Shown here in pieces: positions 41,641 to 52,075 of a DNA stretch of 64,000 nt. The notes under the pieces were generated by a model. The model worked only from the letters and a program-made list of their open reading frames with translations. It had not been told where the DNA came from and searched no databases. Both the position numbers and the translations under genes were made by a program. The stretch is taken from positions 12,935,497 to 12,999,496 of the forward strand of contig NC_091016.1 of assembly GCF_041296385.1 (NCBI RefSeq). The letters run 5' to 3'. The DNA comes from Aphelocoma coerulescens. Lineage: Eukaryota; Chordata; Aves; Passeriformes; Corvidae. Every line of letters starts with the position of its first letter. Positions within the stretch are counted from its first letter, which is position 1.

Positions 41641-41844
41641 CCCTCTGGCTTCCCAGTGTCTCTCTGCTGGCGTAGATCACCCATGGCCACATTCAAAGTC
41701 TCCTTGCCCTGGTGTATGTTGTCTTGAGGCTGCAGTGATCCAGGCATGCATCCCTTGGGTATGGAGCATCCTCTTTCATACATGCCTTCTCTGCCATCTA
41801 CCTGACCATATGTTTCCTCCAGCATCTCCCCATGCTGTCTGCAC

Positions 41845-42015
41845 TGTGGCACTGTGGGATCCGCTGAGGGCCTGGCATTTAGGGCCAGCATTTCAGCTTC
41901 AGAGCCAGCTGCCACCTGCACATGGCAGTTCACGGTCACCTCCCATGCTGACTATGCTGGAACCCCTGGATGCCAAACCCTGCCAGGTGTGTCCAGTGCA
42001 GCACTGGGGAGAACT
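41845..42015 (+). repeat. Left arm flank of the large inverted repeat
   Basis: This segment is the reverse complement of 43622-43735. Shared blocks in this orientation are GGCACTGTGGG, CAGCTTCAGAG, AGCTGCCACCTGCACA, GCAGTTCAC and CCAGGTGTGTCCAGTGCAGC (one or two differences each). The left copy has about 50 extra bases around 41945-41985. It joins array 2 directly on its right, and the partner joins array 3, so flank and array together form one palindromic arm. The 144-codon open frame at 41630-42064 crosses this repeat and is not taken as a gene. Confidence 0.8.
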
Positions 42016-42342
42016 CATGGTGCACTTGGGGGATGAACTCATCGGGTGCTCATGCATGTACTAACTGAGCATTCATGCATGAGTAAATTGGGTGCTCATC
42101 CAGATCTAATTGGACTCTCAAGTGTGACTTGATTGGGCTCTCAAGCATGAACTAATTGGGTGCTCATGCATGAACTATTTGAGCAATGAAGTGTGCACTA
42201 ATTGGGCACCCATGAGTGAAGTAATTGTGTGATCAGGCGTGAACTAATAGGCTGATCATGCATGAGTTAATTAGGCAGCCATACCATGCATGGACTAAAT
42301 TGGCACTCATGCAGCAGTTCATTAGGTGCCCATGCACAAACA
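42016..42342 (+). repeat. 23-bp minisatellite, array 2 (about fourteen units)
   Basis: The unit is the same as in array 1, in the same orientation. Units start near 42016, 42040, 42063, 42086, 42108, 42131, 42154, 42177, 42200, 42223, 42246, 42269, 42298 and 42320. Most are 23 bp. The exceptions are 24, 22, 29 and 22 bp. The unit at 42154-42176 is close to consensus, with TGCTCATGCATGAACT. This array is the left arm of an inverted repeat whose right arm is array 3. Confidence 0.93.
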
Positions 42343-42449
42343 AAGTAAACCCTACAGTTTAATCTCAATACCTTCCACCCCCTGCCTTTGCAATATACGT
42401 ATTTAAGAAATGTTTCCAACACGCAAACATTACTGTCTCTACTTTCAAC

Positions 42450-42525
42450 ATCTTCACAATCTTAATATACAGCAATTATAAACTTCATCCTTCCTCCCTG
42501 CAACAGACAGTAGGGATTAGCACTG
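42450..42525 (+). repeat. 75-bp monomer, copy 2
   Basis: It contains TTCACAATCTTAATATACAG, AATTATAAACTTCATCC and AACAGACAGTAGGGATTAGC, matching copy 1 at about four bases in five. It follows array 2 at about the same distance as copy 1 follows array 1. A CR1 fragment separates it from the next three to four copies. Confidence 0.75.
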
Positions 42526-42566
42526 CAGCAGTGCTCTTTAAAATCTTGTTCCTTGCCCCACAAATC

Positions 42567-42672
42567 ACATCATAGAAACATTTAGGTTGAAAAAGATGCT
42601 TAAAATCATTGAGTCCAACCATTTACCTAACACTACCAGGTCCACCACTAAACCATGTCCTCAAGTGCCATT
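42567..42672 (-). mobile_element. CR1 LINE 3'-end fragment inside the 75-bp array
   Basis: It starts CATCATAGAAACATTTAGGT, the decayed reverse complement of the CR1 terminal ATTCTATGA repeats, and continues with TTGAGTCCAACC, ACTACCAGGTCCACCACTAA and CATGTCCTCAAGTGCC, all typical of antisense CR1 3' ends. It is bounded on the right by the next 75-bp monomer, so it appears to have inserted into an existing array. If so, the array predates this insertion. Confidence 0.9.
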
Positions 42673-42983
42673 CCTACAGTCAGAACACCTTATCCATCAC
42701 AAACTCTACCCTTTATACTGATGGACCAGAGCGTAAGGGATTAATATCATAACCAATTGCATATGCACTTAGTAAAATTCTAGCCCCACCCCAGAGAGCC
42801 AAACTACAGGGGTTATCATCATCATCATCACAGTCTGACTTTTCATCTGGTACAAGCTCTACTCCTTGACTTGGTGGACTAGATTATGGGGGTCAACCTT
42901 ATCACAGTCTGACTATACCTATTCTTCACAAACTTCAAGCCCCATCTCCATGGACCAGACTGTAGGGATTACACTCAGCCTGA
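42673..42983 (+). repeat. 75-bp monomer array, copies 3 to 6
   Basis: Four degenerate head-to-tail monomers lie at about 42673-42749, 42750-42828, 42829-42902 and 42903-42983. Shared parts are CACAGTCTGAC at the start, TTCACAAACTC-like words, and GGACCAGACTGTAGGGATTA toward the end. The last is the best preserved. A small (ATC)n expansion at 42815-42830 lies at the junction of copies 4 and 5. The starting CAGTCT and the later AGACTG are reverse complements, so each monomer can form a short stem. The array occupies the spacer between the facing minisatellite arms. Confidence 0.75.
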
Positions 42984-43029
42984 ATGTGTATTATTATGCC
43001 CCTCGGGGCATACATTGCAGGGGACACAG

Positions 43030-43621
43030 CATTCATGCATGAGTGTCCCATGAAGTCACATCAGAATGCCCAGCTAGTTCCTGCATGCGTGTTCAATGAG
43101 CTCGTGCATGAGCACCCAATCAATATGTGCATGAGTGCTCATCCAGTTTATGCATGGGCACTCAAATAATTCACACCTGAGTGATCTATCAGCTCATGCA
43201 TGAGGGCCCAATCAGTTCATCCTTGAGTGCCCAATGAACTCAAACGTGGGTGCACAATTAATTCACATCCAAGTGCCAAATTAATTTATGCCACACCACC
43301 CAACTAGTTCGTGCATGAGTGCACAGTTAGTTCATGCATGAGTGTCCTACAAGTTGACACTTGATTATCCAATTAATCCCTGCATGGAGGCACAATTAAT
43401 TCATGCTTGAGCACCCAGTTAGCTCACACATGGGCATCCGATTGGTTCAAGATGCCCCATTCGCTCACACGAGACTGCACATTCAGGTCACACATGATCA
43501 CTGAATTCATGCATGAGAGCCTGACCATTTCATGCATGATGGCACAGCTCACGAGCACCCGATTTACTCCTGCATGAGCACTCAGCTGACACTTGCATGA
43601 GTGCCTGGTGATCTCCTGAGT
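43030..43621 (-). repeat. 23-bp minisatellite, array 3 (about twenty-six units, inverted)
   Basis: This array is the reverse complement of the unit in arrays 1 and 2, reading AGTTCATGCATGAGTGCCC plus an AATT-type end. Most units keep 23 bp from 43030 to about 43445. Beyond that, units of 19, 22, 19 and one near 39 bp show deletions and a partial duplication. It is the longest of the three arrays and faces array 2 across about 690 bp. A transcript through both would be able to fold into an imperfect double-stranded RNA of several hundred base pairs. Confidence 0.93.
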
Positions 43622-43735
43622 GCCACACTGGACACACGTGGCAGGCTTCAGAAGGGCTGTGAACTGCTCTGTGCAGGTGGCAGCTACCTCTGAAGCTGAT
43701 GTAAATGCCCATGGCATCCCAAAAGGAGCCCACAG
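43622..43735 (-). repeat. Right arm flank of the large inverted repeat
   Basis: This is the inverted counterpart of 41845-42015. It continues the right arm outward from array 3 with GGACACACGTGGCAGG, GTGAACTGCTCTGTGCAGG, TGGCAGCTACCTCTGAAGCT and GCCCACAGTGCC. Similarity stops near 43735-43745, which marks the outer end of the palindrome. It overlaps the beginning of the open frame described at 43700-44137. Confidence 0.8.
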
Positions 43736-44137
43736 TGCCCTATCACAGAGCTATTTACAAGCAAGCAGAAGACACAAAAGAAAGAGACATGCAGAGGAAG
43801 AGGTGCCAGAGGAGTCACACGGAGGGAAACACAACAGACAAGGATGAAGCAGGGCAGAAAGCTCATCAAAAATGGAATTGCAGACAAAGGGAAAACAGAA
43901 GGCTCAGTTAATGTTGTTCAGGATGTGGAGCAATGTCCAGAACAGTTGAGCCATTTGGTGCACCATTTTATTGCCCAGGTTCAGAAATACCTGTGTTGCA
44001 TCAAGGGAACACTCTTCACCACACATTTTACATCTGGAAAAAGCCCTACAGCTATTTGAGTCATGAACATATTGATACCCCCAACAGTGGTGGTGATCTT
44101 TACTTGTACTATTGTCATCATCTGCTTTGTATGCTAG
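43700..44137 (+). pseudogene. Candidate decayed exon, C-terminal hydrophobic anchor
   Basis: The frame is open from 43700 to a TGA at 44057-44059 (120 codons) and, in the same frame, runs on for 25 more codons to TAG at 44135-44137. The first ATG is at 43844. The N-terminal half is very basic and polar. The stretch around 43910-44000 reads like an amphipathic helix (VEQCPEQLSHLVHHF, then IAQVQKYLCC). The last 18 residues, after a Pro-Pro, are nearly all Val, Ile, Phe, Thr and Cys, like a tail anchor. An AATAAA follows ten bases after the stop. I do not recognise the protein. It could be the 3' exon of a decayed gene or a repeat-borne sequence, but chance remains the leading alternative. The internal TGA argues against an intact gene. 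Confidence 0.2.
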
Positions 44138-44146
44138 AGTATAGTA

Positions 44147-44152
44147 AATAAA
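44147..44152 (+). other. Possible poly(A) signal AATAAA
   Basis: A canonical AATAAA hexamer sits ten bases after the stop of the hydrophobic-tailed frame and is followed within 15-35 bases by a GT-rich stretch (ATTGTGTTCTTAGCTTTGTG), the usual arrangement for cleavage and polyadenylation. Such hexamers are common by chance in AT-rich DNA, so the context is what lifts it slightly above background. Confidence 0.3.
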
Positions 44153-44361
44153 TGAAAAATCTATTGTGTTCTTAGCTTTGTGTTTTGCAAGAAAAAAGCA
44201 TTAAATTTGTAGCAAATGCTCAGCATATGTTATCCCAAATAATGCAGTCCATAGGGGCAAGGGGTGGCATACATAATACATATATATTCAAAATATGGCT
44301 TGGTTACATTTGTTGCAGCAGCAGGGGCTAAAGTTCTTAAAAGCATGAATTCAGATTGTTA

Positions 44362-44455
44362 TAAAATTAATCCATACAGTCTAGACCACTGGGATAAGGG
44401 CTGAAGTTTGTGAAGAGTACGTATATTCCAACTGTGATAAAGTTGATACACATCC
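44362..44455 (-). repeat. 75-bp monomer, copy 7 (inverted)
   Basis: Read on the minus strand it has ATCAACTTTATCACAGTT, then ACTCTTCACAAACTTCAG and GTCTAGACTGTATGGATTA. This matches copy 6 (42903-42983), including the TTCACAAACTTCA block. It lies about 740 bp outside array 3, just before the second copy of segment A. Its inversion is consistent with the orientation of array 3. Confidence 0.7.
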
Positions 44456-44457
44456 TT

Positions 44458-45030
44458 TCCTTATTCATCTTCCCAACCCTAAGGACCTTGTTCAGGTACC
44501 TTCAAACTCTATTTACCATGCACTTACTCATTGTTCACACCTACTACCCCTCCAAGATATAACAGCTGAAACACTTACAGCCCAAATGTCCAATACCAGA
44601 AGCAAGGTTCACCGCTGAGCCTCAGAGTCACTCAAATTATTCCAACCCCAGATCATGCCTGGCCTGCATTTTCCAACAACTACTGTCCTGGGCACACTTC
44701 CTGCTGCCAGCAAGACAGCCTTCACTAGGGGAAATTTTACAGAAGTTACTGCAAATTAATTCAAATTTCTAATCACTGACTTAAGTAATGAGAAAGAAGA
44801 AAGAAAGCTATCAAACATTTAATAACCTTAGCCTTTTCTCCCCAGTTTTTTTTCCTTCCCAGTTTAAGCTTCCTTAGCTTTCATCACAGTTTACACACAA
44901 TCCATCCCAGCCTCTCTGGTGATGGGCAGTGCAGGAGGGTTGTGTTGTGTGCATAATATTTTGCCATTGCTCTCTGTCTTTCACTGGGTTTCTTCCACAC
45001 CTTGTGAACTCCAGGCTTCCAGCCCTAGCA
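44458..45030 (+). repeat. Duplicated segment A, copy 2
   Basis: Direct-orientation partner of 41090-41640. Anchors in order are CATCTTCCCAACCCTAAGGA, CTACTACCCCTCCA, CTCAGAGTCACTCAAATTAT, GCCTGCATTTTCCA, TTTCTAATCAC, CCTTTTCTCCCC and GGGCAGTGCAGGAGGGTT. It carries about 40 extra bases around 44680-44720. Unlike its partner it is not followed by a minisatellite array. Its right edge is uncertain, since weak similarity (TCTTTCACTGGGTTTCTTCC against the DNA near 41610-41640) fades by about 45030. Confidence 0.68.
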
Positions 45031-48000
45031 TGGCCTGGATGAAACACAACACACCATTCCTCTTCTAATGACACGGCTAAGTAGCTGGTTTTGTTTTTTC
45101 AACCAGTGAAAACTGCACCTAATAGCCTTCACTCTCTTTTTTTAGCAATTATACAGAGAGCCTTGCAAATGGTCACAGTATTCACAGCAACATAAAAGAC
45201 CAGGGCCTCAAGTCCACGTATAATGGTGAAGAATAATATTTTCTTCTTAAGAAACTGTGCAAAACCAAAATTGGTTCAGTGCAATATTCACCACACCACA
45301 TGAAACAAAAAAAATCAAAAAGAAATACTGAGGTTGTCAAGTACATCTCAGTACCTCCCAGACTACTCTTATACCACTCTTGCCACACAAAGCATTCAGC
45401 AGTGCAACGTGACTGCCTATACCAGAATAAGTCCTTTGCAACAGGCAGCCTGGATTGTATTTGAAAGACTGGCCCATTTACTGCATGCTTCTGCCAAGAT
45501 ATATCTTAACTTGCAGCTGACTTTGAAATGCAAACCACTTAGCAACTCATAATATGATTTCTAATCTCTATAATCCCACACTACCGACTAAAGGCAGGAG
45601 GCTTAGGCCTCGAAATGCCAAAGTGTTAAAGAGTTGCATTGACAGAAACAGCATTTGTTTTGAAAAGTCTTCAGGAGTATTGATACCAGACCAGGGCCCA
45701 TCAGAGTCTGTCAGCTGAAAGTCACTTCTCATGTTCCTCTCTGTGTTGACTGGTATACTTGCTAAGATGTCTCTCAAGCTATGCAAAGTCAGGAGGGGAA
45801 AAGCTGTAAACTGATCAGAGTAAAAACTAAGCCTGCTTTGTGGCTATGTCTTACCAGTGCAGAACAGCTGGAATTTTGGCCATGGTGGTTGTAAAAGTAC
45901 TACTGTGTGAGCTTAGGACTGTCACACTCCCAGAGCCCTCTCCATCAGGAAAGGGATGAGTGTTTCCTGACAGACAGTAGAATATCTACCAGTCAAAGGT
46001 TTGTCAAAAAGCATATTCTGACTCAGAAAGGAATGACACATCACACTGCTGAGATTTAAGCCCTGTAAGCACCATTTCCTGTCCAAATATGTACAAACCA
46101 GTTTAACATGGCTGTCTACAATGGCAAATAATCATAATTTATCTCAGATGGCATCTCCGTCTTTAAAGGAACCTCCAGCAGATATCTACAGGCAAGAACC
46201 AAAAAGGAGGGCTGAAAAATGGGAACTGTTCTTCATGTACTACTGTCTCCTCTTCACCTTGCAACATAACCAGGACTGACAGAGAAGAGGGATGGACAGT
46301 CTGGGCATACACTTAGAGCCATGCTGCCTCAGTGGCCCCATGGAAAAGAGAGTGCCCCTTCTTCCACCAGGCAAAAACATAATGCCACCCCACCTCCCAT
46401 GGCTGTCAAGCTACCTGAAAATGCTGGTAGGGGCCACTCCACTCCATGCAGTGCTGGAAGTCTGTCCCCACACTGCACCATGCGTAGGTACTTGGAGGTT
46501 TTACATGGCCAACAAGTCTCCTGTGCTCTGGGCAACCACTCTGGGCCATTTAGCTTAACTACACACATCTACTTCATCACCCAGTCCCAAAATTAGCATG
46601 GAAAGCAAATGAACACCATATCACAAGAGGCTGGTGTTTAGATGCACTCTCATTCCCTACCTCAACCCAAATTTCACATTCTGCTACAAGCTGACAAGAT
46701 AATTGTTAGGTAATTACACTGTCTTCATTTCCAAGTGCAGCAAAGATGCAGCAGCAAGAGAATGTACCAGCATGATAAAAATTGCATGTTTGCCTGCTTT
46801 TCAAAAATTATACAGCTGGCCTGTATATTACCAAATAAGTAGTAGGCTGAAAAGAAGCACTAGCTGGAGAATGCTTCAAAGATCTGAAGAACATCTGAAT
46901 CTGCCATGAGGACCTACCAAATAGATGAGAAATAGCAGGGGCATGCACATATGTCATATTCTTTGGGGCAAGCTTTGGATAATCTCAGTTTATGAACCTT
47001 ACCAGCAATATGTCCAGAATATCTGGAGAACACTCCAGCTCCATCGATTGAGATGTTCCAAAGCTTCTTTTATTTTGCACCAGGGTGTCTGCAGCTTTTC
47101 ACCTATCTTTAGATACTTCCTCCATCAGACATAAAGTTCCAGAAGAGAGATATCTGGAGAATCATACCAGCTGAAGGGCTGAAAAGAGCATTGTAAGTAG
47201 ACTAGAAAATTTCAGAATGCCTTTATTTTAAACAAAGAACTGTTGATACAGGACTCTAACCAAAAGCCAATCGAGGAAGAATTTATCCCACTTAAAAGCC
47301 TGGCTGTATATTGCAGCACCATAATTTGCAGTTCAATAGCTTTGAAAAAGAAACTAAGATTCTTGGAGGAAATAGATGAAAAGGTGCAGCAGTGGATGAT
47401 TTTAACAGTAACAGGATCTTTTTACTGACAGAGGAAGAATTCTTGGGACATCTCCCCAAAACCAGAAAGACTACAGCAAGGCACCATCACATCCTTAAGC
47501 CAAAGAACGTCGCCTCATCTGCATAAGGCTGGTGCCATTTCCTCAGCCTGCTTGGTACCACAGTCTAAGAGCACCTCGGAATATTGGTGACACAGGTAAA
47601 CTGCTGCTGTGTTCAGATAACCCAGGGAAAGGCAAGGCAAAGGGAGGTCCAAACCCATGGCTGACATGAATCAGCCAGCTCGCTCAGAGTTCAAAGAGTT
47701 CATTTTAAGGCTTCAGACTGAGCCCTGTTTATATATTGTTTTCCTCTTCAGAGGAGTAACTGAAGTTGCAATCGTAGAAATGCTTTTGAGGTTGCCTTGC
47801 TAAAGCAACCTTGATGAACCTTGCTATTCATCACAACAAGCGCATTTGAGCACTGCAGTCCCCAATAAATCAAAACATTCTGGGATGTCTGTAATTCTTA
47901 ATCAACACTTTTGAATTTACACTCTCCTCAAACACTCTTAGGAAAAAAAACAGAGTGGACGCCAATTTCCCTACTGTTGCAAATGAGTGAATTTCCACTG

Positions 48001-51000
48001 AAATCGAGATGCTTGAGCCAGTTTCAACAAGCTAAAAATTCAGATCTTGTGCTGTTTCTGCTCCTGCTTGGAGTGGTTTTGAGATCAAGCAGAGTTCTTG
48101 CAGGATGAGTAACAATGAAGCAGTTATCTCCTAAAGCAGCTTTCATGCCGAGGTTTGCAGTCCTTGGCAAAGGAGATCTCCATACCGACATGTTTTAATT
48201 CAGGCAAAGGAAGAAGTGACTTGTTCAAGTCTCTTGGCAAAACAACAGCCAAACAAGGATATGCCCAAGCCCTGGAGACCAGGCTTCAAGGTGCCTGTTT
48301 CCCAATTATGTTGAACCAAATAGCTTTTCAGTGAGAGACTTGAAAATGAGGAACCTTTTCATTTTTTTTATATTGCTGAAAACCACAGCTACCACACTGA
48401 GACACATTTCTGAGCTTTAAGAAAAGGCTGCTTTCAACATTCCTAATTTTCACTGCTTATAAGCCATGACTTTACAGAACGATTTTATTTTTTTTCCTGT
48501 GTAGTTGAATATGCCCTGTATCTAGAGGGTAATTTTGGCTTTAATCTGCTCTAAATGCTAGAATGTCGGACAAGTGAAGCATTTGATGGTGATGATAATG
48601 AGTAGCCCATTAAAGGTAATTTTTTAAAAGTTAATGAGCTCTCACCAAGGGACCGACACGTACTGTAATGAAAAATGTTTGCATAAAGAATATAGCTTTC
48701 TTGCTATTTATTTTACTTTATAGAGAACCTATAAAACTTTTTAATATGCCTTCAATTAATTCAGCAGTTTAGATGATGCTTGAGTTTTATTTTCATTTTT
48801 GCTTTGCCATAGTAGGTTACAGAAATTTAGTTTCCTAAGGAAAGCGACTGATATCTCAATTAATCACTCTCTTTTACCACCATATTCACTACTGAATGTC
48901 CAAGGATTCAATTTTTTCTGCCCCCCTGCTTAATTAAGGGAACTCAGCAACAAAGTGATTTAGTGATAATGACTCTTGCCATTTCTTTAGCTGTGTGGTC
49001 ACTGTTAGCCACTATTTGAATTTACCAGCATAAATAAAGCCCTTCAGTGACTAAACAAAGTTAAAGTAGCAATAAATTAAGCTTGCCATGTACACTTGGT
49101 TAAACCTTCAGCCAACATAAATACAAGCAGCCTTTTGCTGTGATTTGCTTGGTACAATGACATCATACATTTCCAAACAGAACATGAAGACCACAGCCAA
49201 AAAGCTAACACAATTCCCTTACGTGAATCAAATTACAACAATCTAGAGTTTGTTGCACTGACTGTTCAGTTTCTGGCTTCTATGCCATGTGCTCTCATGT
49301 GACCACATTATAAAATAATCTATATAGTGATCTCAATTTTGCATTTTCTGCATGATTACATTTTGGCAAGGGGACTCCCCATGTCATCACTCTCTGCAGG
49401 AATGCTTTGAAAGTTACTGAAAAATCAGAATTTGCCAGCTCAGAGTCAAATCAAACCTTCTCCTCCTGAACCAGATCCTAAGAAGAATAAAGGCTACAAA
49501 GGGCTGCATCCAGAAACAGAAAGGCAAAAATCAGGGGTGGCGCTAACCAGAGCTAAACCTAGCTAGGGTTGATAAAAAGGGGCTCTGCCTCTTTGGATGA
49601 CAAAGTTTTTAGGTGGTGAAGAGATCAACAAGAGGACAAATAAATTGCCATGTTATCTTACATTGTCTCAAAGCAGGCCTTGACCATAATTCTGCTCACC
49701 TTCTGATCCATTAGAGCCTCTCCCAGGGAATGTGTCTGCACTGCAGGACAACACAGAGCTCAGAGGCAGCTGAGCTACCTTTACAGAATGCAGTTGCATT
49801 GTTGAGTACAGTCCCACGACAGCGTTGCAATCCCAGGAAGGACCAGCACCACAGTGAGCCTGGGTCAGAGGCACAAACCCCCACAAAAAGGGCAGCACCT
49901 GAAACCTTCCAGAAAGAAGGCTGCTCCTCCTGAGGGTTGTTATGCCCTGCAGGGTGGACTCTGGCCTGCTGGGACTGGCCAGGAGCAGCCGATGAAGAGC
50001 AAAGCATGGGGCTCCCATTTGTATGAGAAAGGGAGATCCTCAGCTGGCTCCCACAGGCAGTGCTGGTCATTCTGCTCCCAGCAGAGGAAGCATCACTTCT
50101 GGTGCACCTGCAAACAGCCCTTCCAAAAGCACAGTAGGCAGCTTAGCTGGACTATAGCACAGATAATTTCATATTACTGCTGCTTAAAAAAAAAAATCCA
50201 GAAGTGTTGGTGGATGCTGACTAGGTTTAACCCAGAACTACAATTTACTTGTGAAGGGTCATGCTCTTGTATTTGTTCTCTATTAACAATTTCTTCACTA
50301 AATAGAGCAAAACAATTAAACTTCTTAATGCAAGAAAGAATCAAATGAAATATAGCATCACAGACATATTATTGAGCCATAAATTAACAAAGTATGAGAG
50401 AGAGGGAATACCTCTCTGAGCCTGTGTGCATGACAAAGGATTAAAAAATGAGAAAACTTAATAACTAATTGGTTATAACTTTATGGTGTAGCCATGAAAA
50501 TGGCAATAAGAACATTTTGCCTCAACCAGTCTTGTGCTGAGTCGTATAATTTTATGTCACTTTTTATTTATATTTTCATCATGAAAGTCTTGTTGAAATA
50601 GAAGCACTAGAAAAACGGGGTGAGCCCAGTCTTCACAACAGATTATACATTTACAGTATTTTAAAAAGGAAGAGATAGAGCAAAGTCACTCATATATCAG
50701 CTTTTCTCTACTCCTTCTTTATTCTCCTAAGCCTGTGTTGAGTAATAATTCTTGCCTACTAAATCATGACATATTAAGGATGAAAAAGATTTCACATTGG
50801 TTTTCTCCCCTCCCTTTCTTTTTATTATTCCTTTTGAAAGATCTGTAAAGGGCTGAAATATCATCCAGGCCTCTATGAAGCCAATCAGCACAATGCTTAT
50901 TAGGCACAAAAGAGAAGATGTGATCTATTTTTAATTAAGCCATCTTTGAACAATGCAACTTAAGGAACCTGGCTTTTGAATTGCAAGGTAATCAGTGAAT

Positions 51001-51976
51001 GGATGGTGAGTGAATTAAAAGTAAACAGGAGGAAGAATTCCTAATACAGGGAAGGCTCAGAGAAGATTTAAAAAAAAAAAATACAGCAACACAACTTTTC
51101 TCAAGGAAAGAAAAAAGTGAAGATTTTCTTAGTATAATTTTGAGGGTACATTTCATTCCCTATTTTGACTCACTTTTCAAAGCCACATCAGGTTGTTTGT
51201 AGAAACAATTTGTTAGCAAATACATGGTTTGCCTCTGCCTGGAACATTAGAAACTGCAACATATATACAGCACTTACTGATGTTTAAGTATCAATCAGAT
51301 TGTGTATTATTTGAGCAGAGTACACATTCAAGTCCACTTTACACCGTTATGGAACAGACTAAACAAACCTGACCTCAGGCATGACCCTCATAGGATCCCT
51401 AAAGATTGCAAATGTATAGTAGGCAGTCACCATGAGACTTTTACAGCCTGGTAATGGCATGCAAATGACACTCTGTCTCTGTAAGGCAGCCAAATTCTGG
51501 GGTTGTATATGAGAGTAATTTCCTGAAGAATTTGGGGAAAATGTGATACTTTTCCTTTTATGTATGAAATTCACATCTCCTCCTTTTACCAGAGGACTAC
51601 AGGGAAAGCACTCACAAACTTATCTCCGAGCCGTACTGTTCCCTGTAGCAGCACCACTCCAAAACTTGCCCTCTGTAAGCAGGGTGGCCATGTGTCCCTG
51701 GGACACAGAGAGCCCAGTGTTCCAAGCCCCCTTTCCATACCCAAGGAAACCTGCTGAGCAGCTCACTGAGCTATCTGTGTGAAGCATTCTCCTCCAGAGC
51801 CCAGCTTCAGGCAGAAGATGAGGAGAGATGCTCTGAATTGCCCTGTGGAGGATCCATTCTCCCTCTCCTTTATACAGGATACATGGAAACCAGATATGGT
51901 TGGCTCCTTAAAATCAGTACAGGGGAATCCTACTTATAGCACTCAGGGCTGACTTTTTTTTCTTTTTCCAATTGAA
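45031..51976. other. Non-coding DNA, including an AT-rich candidate conserved stretch
   Basis: No gene recognised over about 7 kb. The part at about 48500-49180 is repeat-free, AT-rich and dense in homeodomain-like words (CTTAATTAAG at 48929, several TAATGA/ATTAAT), a texture typical of vertebrate enhancers but not proof of one. The region at 49.7-50.3 kb is GC-richer and gives the longest open frame of the window (164 codons, 49854-50348) without any recognisable domain. Confidence 0.45.
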
Positions 51977-52075
51977 TATACAGAATGGAGTGTCTTGAGC
52001 TGGAGGGGACCTTTAGAGGCCACCTAGTCCAAACTCCCTGCTGTCTTTCACTGAATCAGGTTGCAGATTGTTCAG
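51977..52075 (-). mobile_element. CR1 LINE 3'-end fragment, antisense
   Basis: It contains TACAGAATGGAGTGTCTTG, GAGCTGGAGGGGACCTTTAG and GGCCACCTAGTCCAAACTCC, then CTGCTGTCTTTCACTGAATC, matching the antisense of a CR1 3' UTR (the usual GGAAGGGACCTT...CATCTAGTCCAAC motif). About 100 bp remain. The subfamily differs from the copies at 14.6 and 16.9 kb, which have CAAGTCCAACTCCTGGCC. Confidence 0.88.

Noticed and set aside
41630..42064. Open frame of 144 codons, plus strand
   Set aside because: It runs from segment A across the inverted-repeat flank into the minisatellite, so it is made of repeat sequence. No domain is visible.
41090..45030. Segment A copies as long terminal repeats of an endogenous retrovirus
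   Set aside because: I see no TG...CA termini, primer-binding site, polypurine tract or coding trace between them, and the interior is minisatellite.
45568..45786. Minus-strand frame of 72 codons that reads smoothly
   Set aside because: No recognisable domain, no flanking splice pattern I could support, and its length is within chance expectation.
49854..50348. Longest open frame in the window (164 codons, plus strand)
   Set aside because: It overlaps open frames on the opposite strand in GC-richer DNA, contains no recognisable domain, has a composition change midway through, and lacks splice or promoter context. It looks like chance.
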